Source of the DNA: Harenicola maris
Lineage (GTDB): Bacteria > Pseudomonadota > Alphaproteobacteria > Rhodobacterales > Rhodobacteraceae
DNA length: 64,000 nt
Reading direction: 5' to 3'
NCBI GenBank assembly: GCA_018524345.1
Contig: JADQAZ010000001.1
Coordinates: 868,001 to 932,000 of the forward strand
In this document: in pieces, positions 1 to 8,449 of the stretch
Layout of the letters: each line of letters begins with the position of its first letter
How positions within the stretch are numbered: the first letter of the stretch is position 1
Notes under the pieces: model-generated
The model's input: the letters and a program-made list of their open reading frames with translations, nothing else
The model's database searches: none
What the model was told of the DNA's origin: nothing
Program-made: the position numbers and the translations under genes

Positions 1-870
1 CTGATCTCGGCGCTTTCTGCCATCCTTCTGGTGGGGGCGGCGCTGATCCTGCTGCATTTCGCTGACCGCAAACCGCCGATCATCGCGCTTGCGGGGGGGA
101 TCGTCGGCGTGGGCATCTTGGTGATGCATTACATCGGCATGGCGGGGCTGGAGCTTTGCCGCGCCGTGCATACCCCCTTTGGCGTGATCTCCTCCTCGAT
201 CATCGCCATCGGCCTTTGCGTTCTGGCCTTCTGGATCGCCTATGGCCATCGCACCAACCGCAACATCGTTCTTGGCACCATCTGCTTTGCCATTGCGGTC
301 TGCTCGGTGCATTTCCTTGCCATGACGGGCACCAATTTCGTCGCCGAGCCGAGCGTGCCTGTCTTTGGCCCCGCCATGAGCAACGAGACCTTGGCCCTTG
401 GGGTCATCCTGTTCAGCTTTGTCATCTTCGGCGCCTGTCTGTGGGTCTCTGTCACCTATCTGGTGGTGCCCGAAGCCGCGAAACCCGCCCCGGAAACAGA
501 GGCCCCAAGCGCCCCCCAGATCCTGCAGGTTCCTTGCGAGCGGGACGGCGACAAGGTCTTTGTCCGCTCCACCGATATCTCCTTTGTCCGCGCCGACGGC
601 CATTACACGCAGGTCTATACCGAGACCGAACGCCTGTTCTGTGCATGGCCGGTGACCGAGGCGTCAAAGCGCCTTCTGGCCGCCGGTTTCCTGCAAACCC
701 ACCGCAGCTATCTGGTCAATCCCAGCCGCGTCGCCCGCTTTGAACGCTCCAAGGACAAGGGCCGCTGCGTCTTTCAGGGGGCCGATCTGCCCCCCGCGCC
801 GGTCAGCCGCGCCAAGCTCAAGACAATTCAGGACGCCCTCGCGGCGCAACTCGGCGCAATTCGTGCATAA
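1..870 (+). CDS. coxC: MHYT-LytTR membrane-bound regulator (CoxC/CoxH type), 5' partial
   Basis: The reading frame is already open at base 1, so the N-terminus lies outside the window; the first internal ATG is at 31. The visible N-terminal half is hydrophobic with MHYT-type signatures (VMHYIGMAG, then VHFLAMTG), a membrane module proposed to sense gases through bound metal. A Pro/Glu linker leads to a C-terminal LytTR DNA-binding domain (from about VFVRSTDISFVRADGHYTQV to the end, with the typical LQTHRSYLVN strand). MHYT plus LytTR is the architecture of CoxC and CoxH of Oligotropha carboxidovorans, and coxC sits directly before coxM there, as here. I infer a CO-responsive regulator of the downstream operon. 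The coxC versus coxH choice rests on position only. Confidence 0.8.
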   Translation: MISALSAILLVGAALILLHFADRKPPIIALAGGIVGVGILVMHYIGMAGLELCRAVHTPFGVISSSIIAIGLCVLAFWIAYGHRTNRNIVLGTICFAIAVCSVHFLAMTGTNFVAEPSVPVFGPAMSNETLALGVILFSFVIFGACLWVSVTYLVVPEAAKPAPETEAPSAPQILQVPCERDGDKVFVRSTDISFVRADGHYTQVYTETERLFCAWPVTEASKRLLAAGFLQTHRSYLVNPSRVARFERSKDKGRCVFQGADLPPAPVSRAKLKTIQDALAAQLGAIRA

Positions 871-888
871 TGGCGCGCATTTCGTGCA
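859..888 (+). promoter_or_regulatory. Putative LytTR operator: two 9-bp direct repeats, 12-bp spacer
   Basis: ATTCGTGCA (859-867) and TTTCGTGCA (880-888) match at 8 of 9 positions, are separated by exactly 12 bp and start 21 bp apart, about two helical turns. Paired 9-bp direct repeats with about 12-bp spacing are the classic site for LytTR proteins such as AgrA. The first repeat overlaps the stop codon of the LytTR gene; the pair lies about 95 nt before coxM. Function is inferred. Confidence 0.5.
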
Positions 889-983
889 AAACACCCGTGT
901 TTCATTGATTTTCTGATGCTCCGGTATCCGGCGGCATGCAGGCTTCTCCCAGCAAGATAATTCGCTTTTAGGGAGGAAAGCCG

Positions 984-1838
984 ATGATTCCAGCCGCATT
1001 CGAATACTATCGCCCCAAGGATATAGAGGGCGTCCTCGCCATCCTTGAGCAGCACGGCGATGATGCGCGCGTCATGGCAGGGGGGCACAGCCTGATCCCC
1101 ATGATGAAACTGCGCATGGCCGATGTGCCGCATCTGATCGACCTGCAAGATGTGGGCGGTTTGTCCGGCATTGAGGTCACAGGGGACAGCATCCGCCTTG
1201 GCGCTCTGGTCACACAGGCGCAGATCATCGACAGCGCAGAGCTGACCCGCGCCGCCCCGATCCTGCGCGAGGCCGCGCTGCAAATCGCCGACCCGCAGGT
1301 GCGCTACATGGGCACCATCGGCGGCAATGTCGCCAATGGCGATCCGGGAAATGACATGCCGGGGCTGATGCAATGCCTTGATGCGAGCTTTTCCCTTATC
1401 GGCCCTGACGGTGCCCGCGAGGTCGCCGCGCGCGATTTCTACGAGGCCGCCTATATGACCGACCGCGAGGATGACGAGGTGCTCACCGCCGTCACCCTCC
1501 CGCTGCCCCAAGGCGGCTATGCCTATGAGAAACAGAAACGCAAAATCGGCGATTACGCCACCGCCGCCGCCGCCGTGCAGATCACTGGGCAGGGCGGCAC
1601 CTGCACCTCTGCCTCCATCGCCATGACCAACCTGTCAGACACGCCGATCTTCTCCGAAGACGCAGGGGAGGCGCTGGTCGGCACCACAGTCGATGACGCC
1701 GCGATCAAGGCCGCCATGGCGGCCATGCTGGGCGATATCGACCCGACAGAGGACAACCGCGGCCCGGTCGCATTCAAAAAACACGTCGCTGGCGTGATCC
1801 TGCGCCGCGCGATCACCCGCGCTTGGTCGCGGGCATAG
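984..1838 (+). CDS. coxM: Carbon monoxide dehydrogenase, medium FAD subunit
   Basis: FAD-binding subunit of the aerobic Mo-Cu CO dehydrogenase; it passes electrons from the 2Fe-2S centres of CoxS to the quinone pool. The 284 residues match the family length. Both flavin-binding signatures of the molybdenum hydroxylase FAD family are present: AGGHS at residues 32-36 and TIGGN at 111-115, the latter followed by [12 protein letters not shown] strong ribosome site (AGGGAGGAAA) precedes the ATG. It is the first structural gene of the operon; coxS starts 14 nt after its stop. Third codon positions are strongly C-rich, as in all plus-strand genes of the left third of the window. Confidence 0.95.
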   Translation: MIPAAFEYYRPKDIEGVLAILEQHGDDARVMAGGHSLIPMMKLRMADVPHLIDLQDVGGLSGIEVTGDSIRLGALVTQAQIIDSAELTRAAPILREAALQIADPQVRYMGTIGGNVANGDPGNDMPGLMQCLDASFSLIGPDGAREVAARDFYEAAYMTDREDDEVLTAVTLPLPQGGYAYEKQKRKIGDYATAAAAVQITGQGGTCTSASIAMTNLSDTPIFSEDAGEALVGTTVDDAAIKAAMAAMLGDIDPTEDNRGPVAFKKHVAGVILRRAITRAWSRA

Positions 1839-1851
1839 GGGAGGGAACACC

Positions 1852-2382
1852 ATGTCGAAGAAAACCCACATCACACTCAAGGTGAACGGCAAGAGCGAGG
1901 AATTCCTCGCCGAGCCGCGCGAGCTTTTGATCTACACCCTGCGCGAGCGCCTCAATATCACCGGCCCGCATATCGGCTGCGAAACCTCCCATTGCGGCGC
2001 CTGCACCGTCACGGTGGATGGCAAATCGGTCAAATCCTGCACCATGTTCGCGGTGCAGGCCGAGGGGGCAGAGATCACCACGATCGAGGGCATCGGCACG
2101 CCCGACAGCCTGCACCCGCTGCAAGAGGCCTTCAAGGAACACCACGGGCTGCAATGCGGCTATTGCACCCCCGGCATGATCACCCGCGCCGCCAAACTGC
2201 TGGAGGAAAACCCCGCCCCGAGCGAGGAGGAAATCCGTTTCGGCATGGCTGGCAATATCTGCCGCTGCACGGGCTACCAGAACATTGTGAAATCTATTCA
2301 GGCGGCTGCGGCTGAAATGAACTCTTCCCAGTCCTCAAGTAGCGAAGCGGTAGGACATAAAACAACGGAGGCAGCGGAATGA
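1852..2382 (+). CDS. coxS: Carbon monoxide dehydrogenase, small 2Fe-2S subunit
   Basis: Carries the two 2Fe-2S clusters that link the Mo-Cu site of CoxL to the FAD of CoxM. All eight cluster cysteines are visible: 43, 48, 51 and 63 (plant-ferredoxin-type cluster) and 102, 105, 137 and 139 (CGYC and CRC, the helical-bundle cluster). At 176 residues it is about ten longer than typical; the surplus is a Ser/Glu-rich tail after residue 155 with no conserved feature I recognise. GGGAGGGAA serves as ribosome site. The stop overlaps the coxL start as ATGA, implying translational coupling and balanced subunit synthesis. Confidence 0.95.
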   Translation: MSKKTHITLKVNGKSEEFLAEPRELLIYTLRERLNITGPHIGCETSHCGACTVTVDGKSVKSCTMFAVQAEGAEITTIEGIGTPDSLHPLQEAFKEHHGLQCGYCTPGMITRAAKLLEENPAPSEEEIRFGMAGNICRCTGYQNIVKSIQAAAAEMNSSQSSSSEAVGHKTTEAAE

Positions 2383-4805
2383 AAGACGAAATCACACGCG
2401 ACGAACGCATCGATAACCTCAAGGGCATGGGCTGCTCGCGCAAGCGGGTCGAGGACGCCCGCTTTACCCAAGGCAAGGGCAACTACGTCGATGACGTCAA
2501 ACTCGACGGCATGCTCTTTGGCGATTTTGTCCGCTCCCCCTATGCCCATGCCCGCATCACCAATATCGACAGTGCAGCCGCCCTTGAGGTGCCCGGCGTT
2601 CTGGCTGTCCTGACAGCGAAAGACCTCGAACCCCTGGGCCTGCACTGGATGCCGACCCTCGCGGGCGACAAGCAAATGGTGCTGGCGGATGGCAAGGTGC
2701 TGTTCCAAGGCCAAGAGGTCGCCTTTGTCGTGGCCGAGGACCGCTACGCCGCCGCCGACGGGATCGAGGCGGTGGAGGTCGATTACGAGGAACTCCCCGT
2801 CATCGTCGACCCGTTTGAATCCCTCAAATCCGACGTGATCCTGCGCGAGGATACGGTGGACGAAAACGGCAGGCCCACCGACGGCGCCCATGGCCCGCGC
2901 AACCACCCCAACCACATCTTCACATGGGAGGCAGGCGACAAAGCCCCGACCGAGGAAGTCCTCGCCAACGCAGAAATCGTGGCCGAGGAGAGCATGTATT
3001 ACCACCGCACCCACCCATGCCCGCTGGAAACCTGCGGCTGCGTGGCCAGCATGGACAAGGTCAACGGCAAGCTCACCCTCTGGGGCACCTTTCAGGCCCC
3101 CCATGCGATCCGCACCATCGTCTCCCTGATCTCGGGGATCGAGGAGCACAACATCCGCGTGATCTCCCCCGATATCGGCGGCGGTTTCGGCAATAAGGTG
3201 GGCGCCTATCCGGGCTATGTCTGCTCCGTCGTCGCCTCCATCGTCACCGGCAAACCGGTGAAATGGATCGAGGATAGAATGGACAACCTGATGACCACCG
3301 CCTTCGCTCGCGACTACTGGATGAAGGGCAAGATCAGCGCCACGAAAGAGGGCAAGATCACCGGGTTGCATTGCCATGTCACGGCGGACCACGGCGGCTT
3401 TGACGCCTGCGCTGATCCGACGAAATTCCCCGCGGGCTTCATGAATATCTGCACCGGCTCCTATGACATCCCCACCGCCTATCTCGCGGTGGATGGCGTC
3501 TATACCAACAAGGCACCGGGCGGCGTCTCCTATCGGTGCTCTTTCAGGGTGACAGAGGCGGTCTATTTCATCGAACGCATGATCGAGGTGCTGGCGATCA
3601 AGCTGAATATGGACGCGGCCGAACTCCGCCGCATCAACTTCATCAAGAAGGAGCAATTCCCCTACAAAGCCGCCCTTGGCTGGGAATACGACAGCGGCGA
3701 TTACCACACCGCTTGGGACAAGGCCCTCAAAACCGTCGATTATGAGGGCCTGCGCGCCGAACAGGCCCAAAGGGTAGAGGACTTCAAAGCCGGCAAAACC
3801 CGCAAACTCATGGGCATTGGGCTGAGCTTCTTTACCGAAATCGTCGGCGCCGGTCCGGTGAAAAACTGCGATATCCTCGGCCTCGGCATGTTCGACAGCT
3901 GCGAAATCCGCATCCACCCCACAGGCTCCGCCATCGCGCGGCTCGGCACGATCTCACAGGGGCAGGGGCACGCGACCACCTTCGCCCAGATCCTCGCCAG
4001 CGAAATCGGCCTGCCCGCCGATAGCATCACGATCGAGGAGGGCGACACAGACACCGCCCCCTATGGCCTTGGCACCTATGGCTCGCGCTCTACACCCGTG
4101 GCCGGGGCCGCCACCGCCATGGCAGGCCGCAAAATCCGCGCCAAGGCGCAGATGATCGCCGCCTACCTGCTGGAGGTCCACGACAATGACGTCGAATTCG
4201 ACGTCGACCGTTTCGTGGTCAAAGGCGCGCCGGAGCGGTTCAAGACCATGAAGGAAGTCGCCTTCGCCGCCTATAATCAGGCCATCCCGGGGATCGAGCC
4301 GGGGCTGGAGGCGGTCAGCTACTATGACCCGCCGAACATGACCTATCCCTTCGGCGCCTATGTCTGCGTCATGGATATCGACGTGGATACCGGCGTGCCG
4401 GACATCCGCCGCTTCTACGCGCTGGACGATTGCGGCACACGGATCAACCCGATGATCATCGAGGGGCAGGTCCACGGCGGTCTGACAGAGGCCCTCGCCG
4501 TCGCTCTGGGCCAAGAGATCGCCTATGACGATATGGGCAACTGCAAAACCGGCACCCTGATGGACTTCTTCCTGCCCACAGCATGGGAGGTCCCGAACTA
4601 CGAAACAGACTACACCGTGACCCCGTCGCCCCATCACCCCATCGGGGCCAAGGGCGTGGGGGAAAGCCCCCATGTCGGCGGCGTGCCCTGTTTCTCCAAC
4701 GCGGTGCAGGACGCCTTCCGCGCCTTTGGCAACACCCATACCAATATGCCCCATGACCATTGGCGCATCTGGAAAACCGCCAATGAACTGGGCCTGCACG
4801 ACTAA
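2379..4805 (+). CDS. coxL: Carbon monoxide dehydrogenase, large catalytic subunit, form I
   Basis: Holds the molybdopterin-cytosine-dinucleotide and the Mo-S-Cu site that oxidises CO to CO2. The form I active-site loop is present with the copper-ligating cysteine at residue 387 in SYRCSFR; form II proteins carry AYRGAGR instead, so this is a genuine CODH. The first loop residue is Ser384 where most form I enzymes have Ala (codon TCC at 3528-3530). Length 808 matches the roughly 809 of the Oligotropha enzyme. The C-terminal motif [13 protein letters not shown], with the catalytic Glu of molybdenum hydroxylases, is intact. The start overlaps coxS. A 19-bp hairpin follows the gene before coxD. 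Confidence 0.96.
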   Translation: MKDEITRDERIDNLKGMGCSRKRVEDARFTQGKGNYVDDVKLDGMLFGDFVRSPYAHARITNIDSAAALEVPGVLAVLTAKDLEPLGLHWMPTLAGDKQMVLADGKVLFQGQEVAFVVAEDRYAAADGIEAVEVDYEELPVIVDPFESLKSDVILREDTVDENGRPTDGAHGPRNHPNHIFTWEAGDKAPTEEVLANAEIVAEESMYYHRTHPCPLETCGCVASMDKVNGKLTLWGTFQAPHAIRTIVSLISGIEEHNIRVISPDIGGGFGNKVGAYPGYVCSVVASIVTGKPVKWIEDRMDNLMTTAFARDYWMKGKISATKEGKITGLHCHVTADHGGFDACADPTKFPAGFMNICTGSYDIPTAYLAVDGVYTNKAPGGVSYRCSFRVTEAVYFIERMIEVLAIKLNMDAAELRRINFIKKEQFPYKAALGWEYDSGDYHTAWDKALKTVDYEGLRAEQAQRVEDFKAGKTRKLMGIGLSFFTEIVGAGPVKNCDILGLGMFDSCEIRIHPTGSAIARLGTISQGQGHATTFAQILASEIGLPADSITIEEGDTDTAPYGLGTYGSRSTPVAGAATAMAGRKIRAKAQMIAAYLLEVHDNDVEFDVDRFVVKGAPERFKTMKEVAFAAYNQAIPGIEPGLEAVSYYDPPNMTYPFGAYVCVMDIDVDTGVPDIRRFYALDDCGTRINPMIIEGQVHGGLTEALAVALGQEIAYDDMGNCKTGTLMDFFLPTAWEVPNYETDYTVTPSPHHPIGAKGVGESPHVGGVPCFSNAVQDAFRAFGNTHTNMPHDHWRIWKTANELGLHD

Positions 4806-4816
4806 CGTGCAGGCAA

Positions 4817-4857
4817 GGCAGCGGCGGGCGCGCGCTTCGCGCGCGCCCGCCGCTGCC
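4817..4857 (+). other. Perfect 19-bp hairpin between coxL and coxD
   Basis: Positions 4817-4835 pair without mismatch with 4839-4857 around a TTC loop; the inner arms are GCGCGC repeats. No T-run follows, so it is not a standard intrinsic terminator. It lies within the only gap (about 100 nt) between the structural and accessory cox genes. It probably lowers read-through into coxD or protects the coxMSL message from 3' decay. Confidence 0.7.
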
Positions 4858-4906
4858 CCCGACCCAAGCACACCGCGGCGCTGATGCGCCTCTGCCGGAG
4901 CATGAC

Positions 4907-5782
4907 ATGACATGGACTGATCTCAAATCCGCCCTGGCGGGCCGGGGCTATGTGGCCTCGGACGACCTCGCCGTTGCCCTGCAACTGGCGCTGTCACTGG
5001 GCCGCCCGCTGCTGCTTGAGGGGGCCGCAGGCACCGGCAAAACCGAAATCGCCCGCTGCCTTGCGGCGGTGCAGGACACCCGCCTGATCCGCTTGCAATG
5101 CTACGAGGGGCTGGACGCGGCGCAGGCGATCTATGAATGGAACTACCAACGCCAGCTGTTGACCATCCGCGCCGCCGCCGAAGACGGCGAGACCGGCAAG
5201 CAGGTCGAGGCGCGCATCTTCTCCCGCGATTTCCTGCTGGAGCGTCCGCTTCTGGCCGCCATCACCCAAGACACCGCACCGGTCCTGCTGATCGACGAGG
5301 TTGACCGCGCCGATGAGGAATTCGAGGCTTACCTCTTGGAAATCCTCTCCGACTATCAGGTCTCCATCCCCGAACTCGGCACCATCCACGCCACCACCAA
5401 ACCCACCGTGATCCTGACCAGCAACGGCACCCGCGATCTGTCCGACGCCCTGCGCCGCCGCTGCCTCTATACCTATGTGAACTACCCGGACCGCGCCACG
5501 GAGCTGGCGATCCTCAAGGCCCGTTGCCCGGGGGTAGAGGCGCGTTTAGCCAATCAAATCATCGGCTTCGTGCAAAAACTGCGCGAGGAGGACCTCGAGA
5601 AAACCCCCGGCGTGGCCGAAATGCTCGACTTCGCCGCTGCCCTGATGGGCCTCGGCATTGCCGACCTCACCGAGGATCCCGCGACCCTGCAATCCACCCT
5701 CACGACCCTGCTCAAAACCCAAAGCGATCAGGCCCAGATCACGCCAGAGGTCGCGGGCCGCATCGCAGGGCGCGCCGCATGA
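4907..5782 (+). CDS. coxD: CoxD, MoxR-family AAA+ ATPase for CODH maturation
   Basis: AAA+ ATPase of the MoxR group. Walker A is GAAGTGKT at residues 39-46, Walker B is LLIDEVDRADEE near residue 127, sensor-1 is in LTSNGTRDL, and an arginine-finger region (ALRRRC) follows. In Oligotropha, CoxD acts with CoxE to assemble the Mo-S-Cu cluster of CODH. The 291-residue length fits. It is the first accessory gene and overlaps coxE by ATGA at 5779-5782. I read MoxR-vWA pairing as a chaperone module for the metal site, on family knowledge. Confidence 0.92.
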   Translation: MTWTDLKSALAGRGYVASDDLAVALQLALSLGRPLLLEGAAGTGKTEIARCLAAVQDTRLIRLQCYEGLDAAQAIYEWNYQRQLLTIRAAAEDGETGKQVEARIFSRDFLLERPLLAAITQDTAPVLLIDEVDRADEEFEAYLLEILSDYQVSIPELGTIHATTKPTVILTSNGTRDLSDALRRRCLYTYVNYPDRATELAILKARCPGVEARLANQIIGFVQKLREEDLEKTPGVAEMLDFAAALMGLGIADLTEDPATLQSTLTTLLKTQSDQAQITPEVAGRIAGRAA

Positions 5783-6960
5783 GCCGCGTCACCAAATTCG
5801 CCGCCCGCGATCCCGGCCCTGCGGCCCGCGTGGCGGGCTTCATCGCCCATCTGCGCGACAACGGGTTGCGCCTCGGCGTGGCAGAGGCAGAGCTCGCCAT
5901 GGCCGCGCTCTCCCACGTCCACTCGCTCGACCCGGACGAAAGCCGCCGCGCCCTCCGCGCCGTTTGCACCGGCTGCAAAGAAGAGGCCGAGCGTTTCGAT
6001 GACCTGTTCAACAGCTACTGGATGGACATGGGCCGCGTCCGCCAAAAGGTGGTGCCGAGCCCCTCCGCCAATATGGCCGATAACGTCCATTCCTCCCGCG
6101 ATGCCAAGGGGCAGGACGCGGGCAGCGCCGGCAGCGCCACCGCGCCGGACGGCGAAGGCGGCGAGGCCGATGCGGGCGGCACCGGCAAGCTCATCGCCAC
6201 CCTTCAAAGCACCAAGGCCCGCAAAGACCTGCGCGACCTCGTGAGACCAGAGGAGATCGCCGAGGCCGAGGAGATCGCCCGCCGCATCGGCGCCGCCCTG
6301 CGCGACAGCCGCTCGCGCCGCCGCATCGCCGCCCGGCGCGGCGACAGGCTGCACTTTCGCAAAACCATCCGCGCCAGCCTCGCCAGCGGCGGCGAACCCC
6401 TGCGCCTGCTGCGCAAAAAGCGCCCCGACCGCAGCCGCCGCATCACCGCCCTGTGCGATGTTTCCGGCTCCATGACCGTCTACTCCCGCGTCTTCCTCGC
6501 CTTTCTCGCCGGTCTGATGCGCGCCGATACCTCCGCCGATGCCTATCTGTTCCACACCCGCCTTGTGCGGATAACAGAGGCCCTGCGCGACAAGGACGCC
6601 CTGCGCGCCATTGGCCGCATGTCCCTGATGGCCGACGGCTTTGGCGGCGGCTCCAAAATCGGCCCCTCGCTGATGCGCTTTGCCGAAACCTATGCGCGCC
6701 GCTTTGTGGATGGCCGCTCCGTGGTGCTGATCCTGTCGGACGGCTACGACACAGAGGCACCAGAGCTTTGCGCCGCCGCCCTCGCCAAACTGCGCAAACG
6801 CGGCTGCAAGATCATCTGGCTCAACCCCCTCAAGGGCTGGACAGATTACGCCCCCGTCGCCGCAGGCATGGCCGCCGCCCTGCCGCATCTCGATGCCTTC
6901 AAACCCGCTAATACCCTCGCCGATCTGGCCGCACTGGAACGGGAGCTTGCCGCCCTATGA
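5779..6960 (+). CDS. coxE: CoxE, von Willebrand factor A domain protein
   Basis: Partner of CoxD. I chose the ATG at 5779 because it overlaps the coxD stop and gives a 393-residue protein of normal CoxE length; the frame is open further upstream inside coxD, which is only GC-rich shadow. The C-terminal half is a vWA domain with a complete MIDAS motif (DVSGSM, Asp at residue 227) and a later LILSDGYD strand. The N-terminal half is helical with an Ala/Gly-rich linker (about residues 110-145). A basic stretch just before the vWA domain (LLRKKRPDRSRR) may contact the partner or nucleic acid. The stop overlaps coxF as ATGA. Confidence 0.9.
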   Translation: MSRVTKFAARDPGPAARVAGFIAHLRDNGLRLGVAEAELAMAALSHVHSLDPDESRRALRAVCTGCKEEAERFDDLFNSYWMDMGRVRQKVVPSPSANMADNVHSSRDAKGQDAGSAGSATAPDGEGGEADAGGTGKLIATLQSTKARKDLRDLVRPEEIAEAEEIARRIGAALRDSRSRRRIAARRGDRLHFRKTIRASLASGGEPLRLLRKKRPDRSRRITALCDVSGSMTVYSRVFLAFLAGLMRADTSADAYLFHTRLVRITEALRDKDALRAIGRMSLMADGFGGGSKIGPSLMRFAETYARRFVDGRSVVLILSDGYDTEAPELCAAALAKLRKRGCKIIWLNPLKGWTDYAPVAAGMAAALPHLDAFKPANTLADLAALERELAAL

Positions 6961-7736
6961 CCCCCGCCGAAGTCCTCTCCTCCGATCTGGCCGAAACCGC
7001 GCAGAAACTGCGCGAGGCGGCGCAGCCCTTCGCCTTTGCCACCATCGTGCGCACCGCGGGCTCCACCGCGGCCAAACCGGGGGCCAAGGCGCTTCTGGAT
7101 GTCGAGGGCACAATCCTGCAGGGCTGGCTCGGGGGCGGCTGCACCAAGGGCGCGGTCAAACGCGCGGCGGTGGAGGCCCTGAAAAACGGCGCGCCGCAGC
7201 TGATCTCGGTCGCACCGGAGGAGACCCTCGCCGAACTGGGCGTCACCCCGGGCGAGACCGTCGAGGGCACCCGTTTCGCCCGCAACGGCTGCCCCTCGCG
7301 CGGCACGGTCGATATCTTCATCGAACCCTGCCTGCCCAGCCCCGAACTCCTCATCGCGGGCACATCCCCCGTGGCACAGGCCCTCGCCAAACTCGCCCCC
7401 GGCTTCCACTGGACCGTGACCGACAGGCCCAAACCGCGCAACCAATGCATCGTCGTCGCCACGCAGGGGCAGGGGGACCTCGCCGCCCTGAAATCCGCCC
7501 TCAGCAGCGAGGCAAGCTACATCGCCTTCGTCGGCAGCCGCCGCAAATACGCCGCTCTGGCCGAAAAACTCGCCGCGACAGGCATCGCGCAGGCACAGAT
7601 CGACGCCGTCCACGCCCCTGCAGGCCTCGACCTCGGCGCCGTCACGCCCGAGGAAATCGCCCTCTCGATCCTCGCCCAGCTCGTCCAGCACCGCCGCGCC
7701 GCCGCACGACAAACAACAGGGCAAACCCATGCGTGA
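6957..7736 (+). CDS. coxF: CoxF, XdhC-family molybdenum cofactor protein
   Basis: XdhC/CoxI-family protein. XdhC in Rhodobacter binds and protects Mo-cofactor and promotes its sulfuration before insertion into the apoenzyme; CoxF is thought to do the equivalent for CODH. The N-terminal XdhC domain shows the family core WLGGGCTKG with its cysteine at residue 62, and NGCPSRGTVDIF further on. The C-terminal Rossmann part contains AFVGSRRKYA and APAGLDLGAVTPEEIALSI. At 259 residues it is complete. The start overlaps coxE, the end overlaps the next gene by 8 nt. A second family member, coxI, closes the operon. Confidence 0.88.
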   Translation: MTPAEVLSSDLAETAQKLREAAQPFAFATIVRTAGSTAAKPGAKALLDVEGTILQGWLGGGCTKGAVKRAAVEALKNGAPQLISVAPEETLAELGVTPGETVEGTRFARNGCPSRGTVDIFIEPCLPSPELLIAGTSPVAQALAKLAPGFHWTVTDRPKPRNQCIVVATQGQGDLAALKSALSSEASYIAFVGSRRKYAALAEKLAATGIAQAQIDAVHAPAGLDLGAVTPEEIALSILAQLVQHRRAAARQTTGQTHA

Positions 7737-8337
7737 CCTCACCGTCCTCCTCCTCGCGGCGGGCCTCTCGCGCCGCATGGGCGCACAGAACAAACTGTTG
7801 CTGCCCATTGGCGGCATGCCAATGATCCGCCACATGGTCGAAACCTACAGCGCGCTTTCCCCCCGCGCCCTGCTGGTCGTCACCGGCCATGACGCAACGG
7901 CGATTGAGGCCGCCCTGAAAGGCACCCAAGCCACCTGCATCCACAACCCCGATTACGCCAAGGGGCAGGCGAGTTCCGTCGCCGCTGGCCTGCGCGCGGC
8001 AGGTCCAGCCACCGGCCTGCTGATCGGCCTCGGCGATCAACCCCTGCTGACAATAGATGACCTGCGCAGCCTCCTCTGGGCCCATAGCCGCGCCGATCCC
8101 GCCCGCATCTCGATACCCAAACAGGGCGAACAGCGCGGCAACCCGATCCTCGTGCCGGGTATCCTGCGCCCCCGCCTGCTGGCCGATCCCGCCGCGCCGG
8201 GCTGCAAGAAATTCACCCGCAGCAACCCAGAGCACGTCCAGTTCCACGCGCTGCCCGCCCTCGGCTTCTACGCCGATGTCGACACGCCAGAAGCCTACCG
8301 CGCCCTCAAATACCGCCCCGCAAAGGAGCCCACATGA
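7729..8337 (+). CDS. mocA: MobA-like NTP transferase, probable molybdopterin cytidylyltransferase
   Basis: Small nucleotidyltransferase (202 residues) with the GT-A type nucleotide-binding signature LLAAGLSRRMG (residues 8-18), the NKLLLPIGG strand that follows it, and a GLGDQPLL metal-binding region. CODH uses the cytosine dinucleotide form of Mo-cofactor, so a MocA-type CTP:molybdopterin cytidylyltransferase is the expected partner, and genes of this kind are common in form I cox operons. Strict CTP preference cannot be read from sequence; MobA-like GTP use is the alternative. It overlaps coxF upstream, and the ATG of the micro-ORF overlaps its stop. Confidence 0.85.
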   Translation: MRDLTVLLLAAGLSRRMGAQNKLLLPIGGMPMIRHMVETYSALSPRALLVVTGHDATAIEAALKGTQATCIHNPDYAKGQASSVAAGLRAAGPATGLLIGLGDQPLLTIDDLRSLLWAHSRADPARISIPKQGEQRGNPILVPGILRPRLLADPAAPGCKKFTRSNPEHVQFHALPALGFYADVDTPEAYRALKYRPAKEPT

Positions 8338-8435
8338 AAACCCTCAAACGCCTCGCCCGCCGCCTGCGCCGCAAAAGCGCCCTCACACCCGAACAGGCCG
8401 AACTTCTGGCCTCCATCAAATTTCCCTGTTGCTAA
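8334..8435 (+). CDS. 33-residue cox micro-ORF, very basic, ends in a Cys pair
   Basis: An ATG overlapping the stop of the cytidylyltransferase (ATGA at 8334-8337) opens a 33-codon frame ending TAA at 8433-8435. The first 14 residues form a highly basic, helix-prone segment (MKTLKRLARRLRRK); a short TPEQAELLASI helix follows, and the chain ends FPCC. The micro-ORF fits exactly between two genes, is coupled like its neighbours, and the coxG ribosome site (AGAAGGA) starts just after its stop. Position and coupling argue that it is translated. The Cys pair could bind metal or accept sulfur or copper; this is speculation. I recognise no named family. Confidence 0.6.
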   Translation: MKTLKRLARRLRRKSALTPEQAELLASIKFPCC

Positions 8436-8449
8436 AAGAAGGACACTCC

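Noticed and set aside
2298-3917. 539-codon open frame antisense to coxS/coxL
   Set aside because: Shadow of GC-rich coding DNA with strong C third positions; no protein family features, and coxL on the other strand is unambiguous.
5728-6888. 386-codon frame antisense to coxE
   Set aside because: Gly/Ala-rich low-complexity translation caused by the codon bias of coxE.
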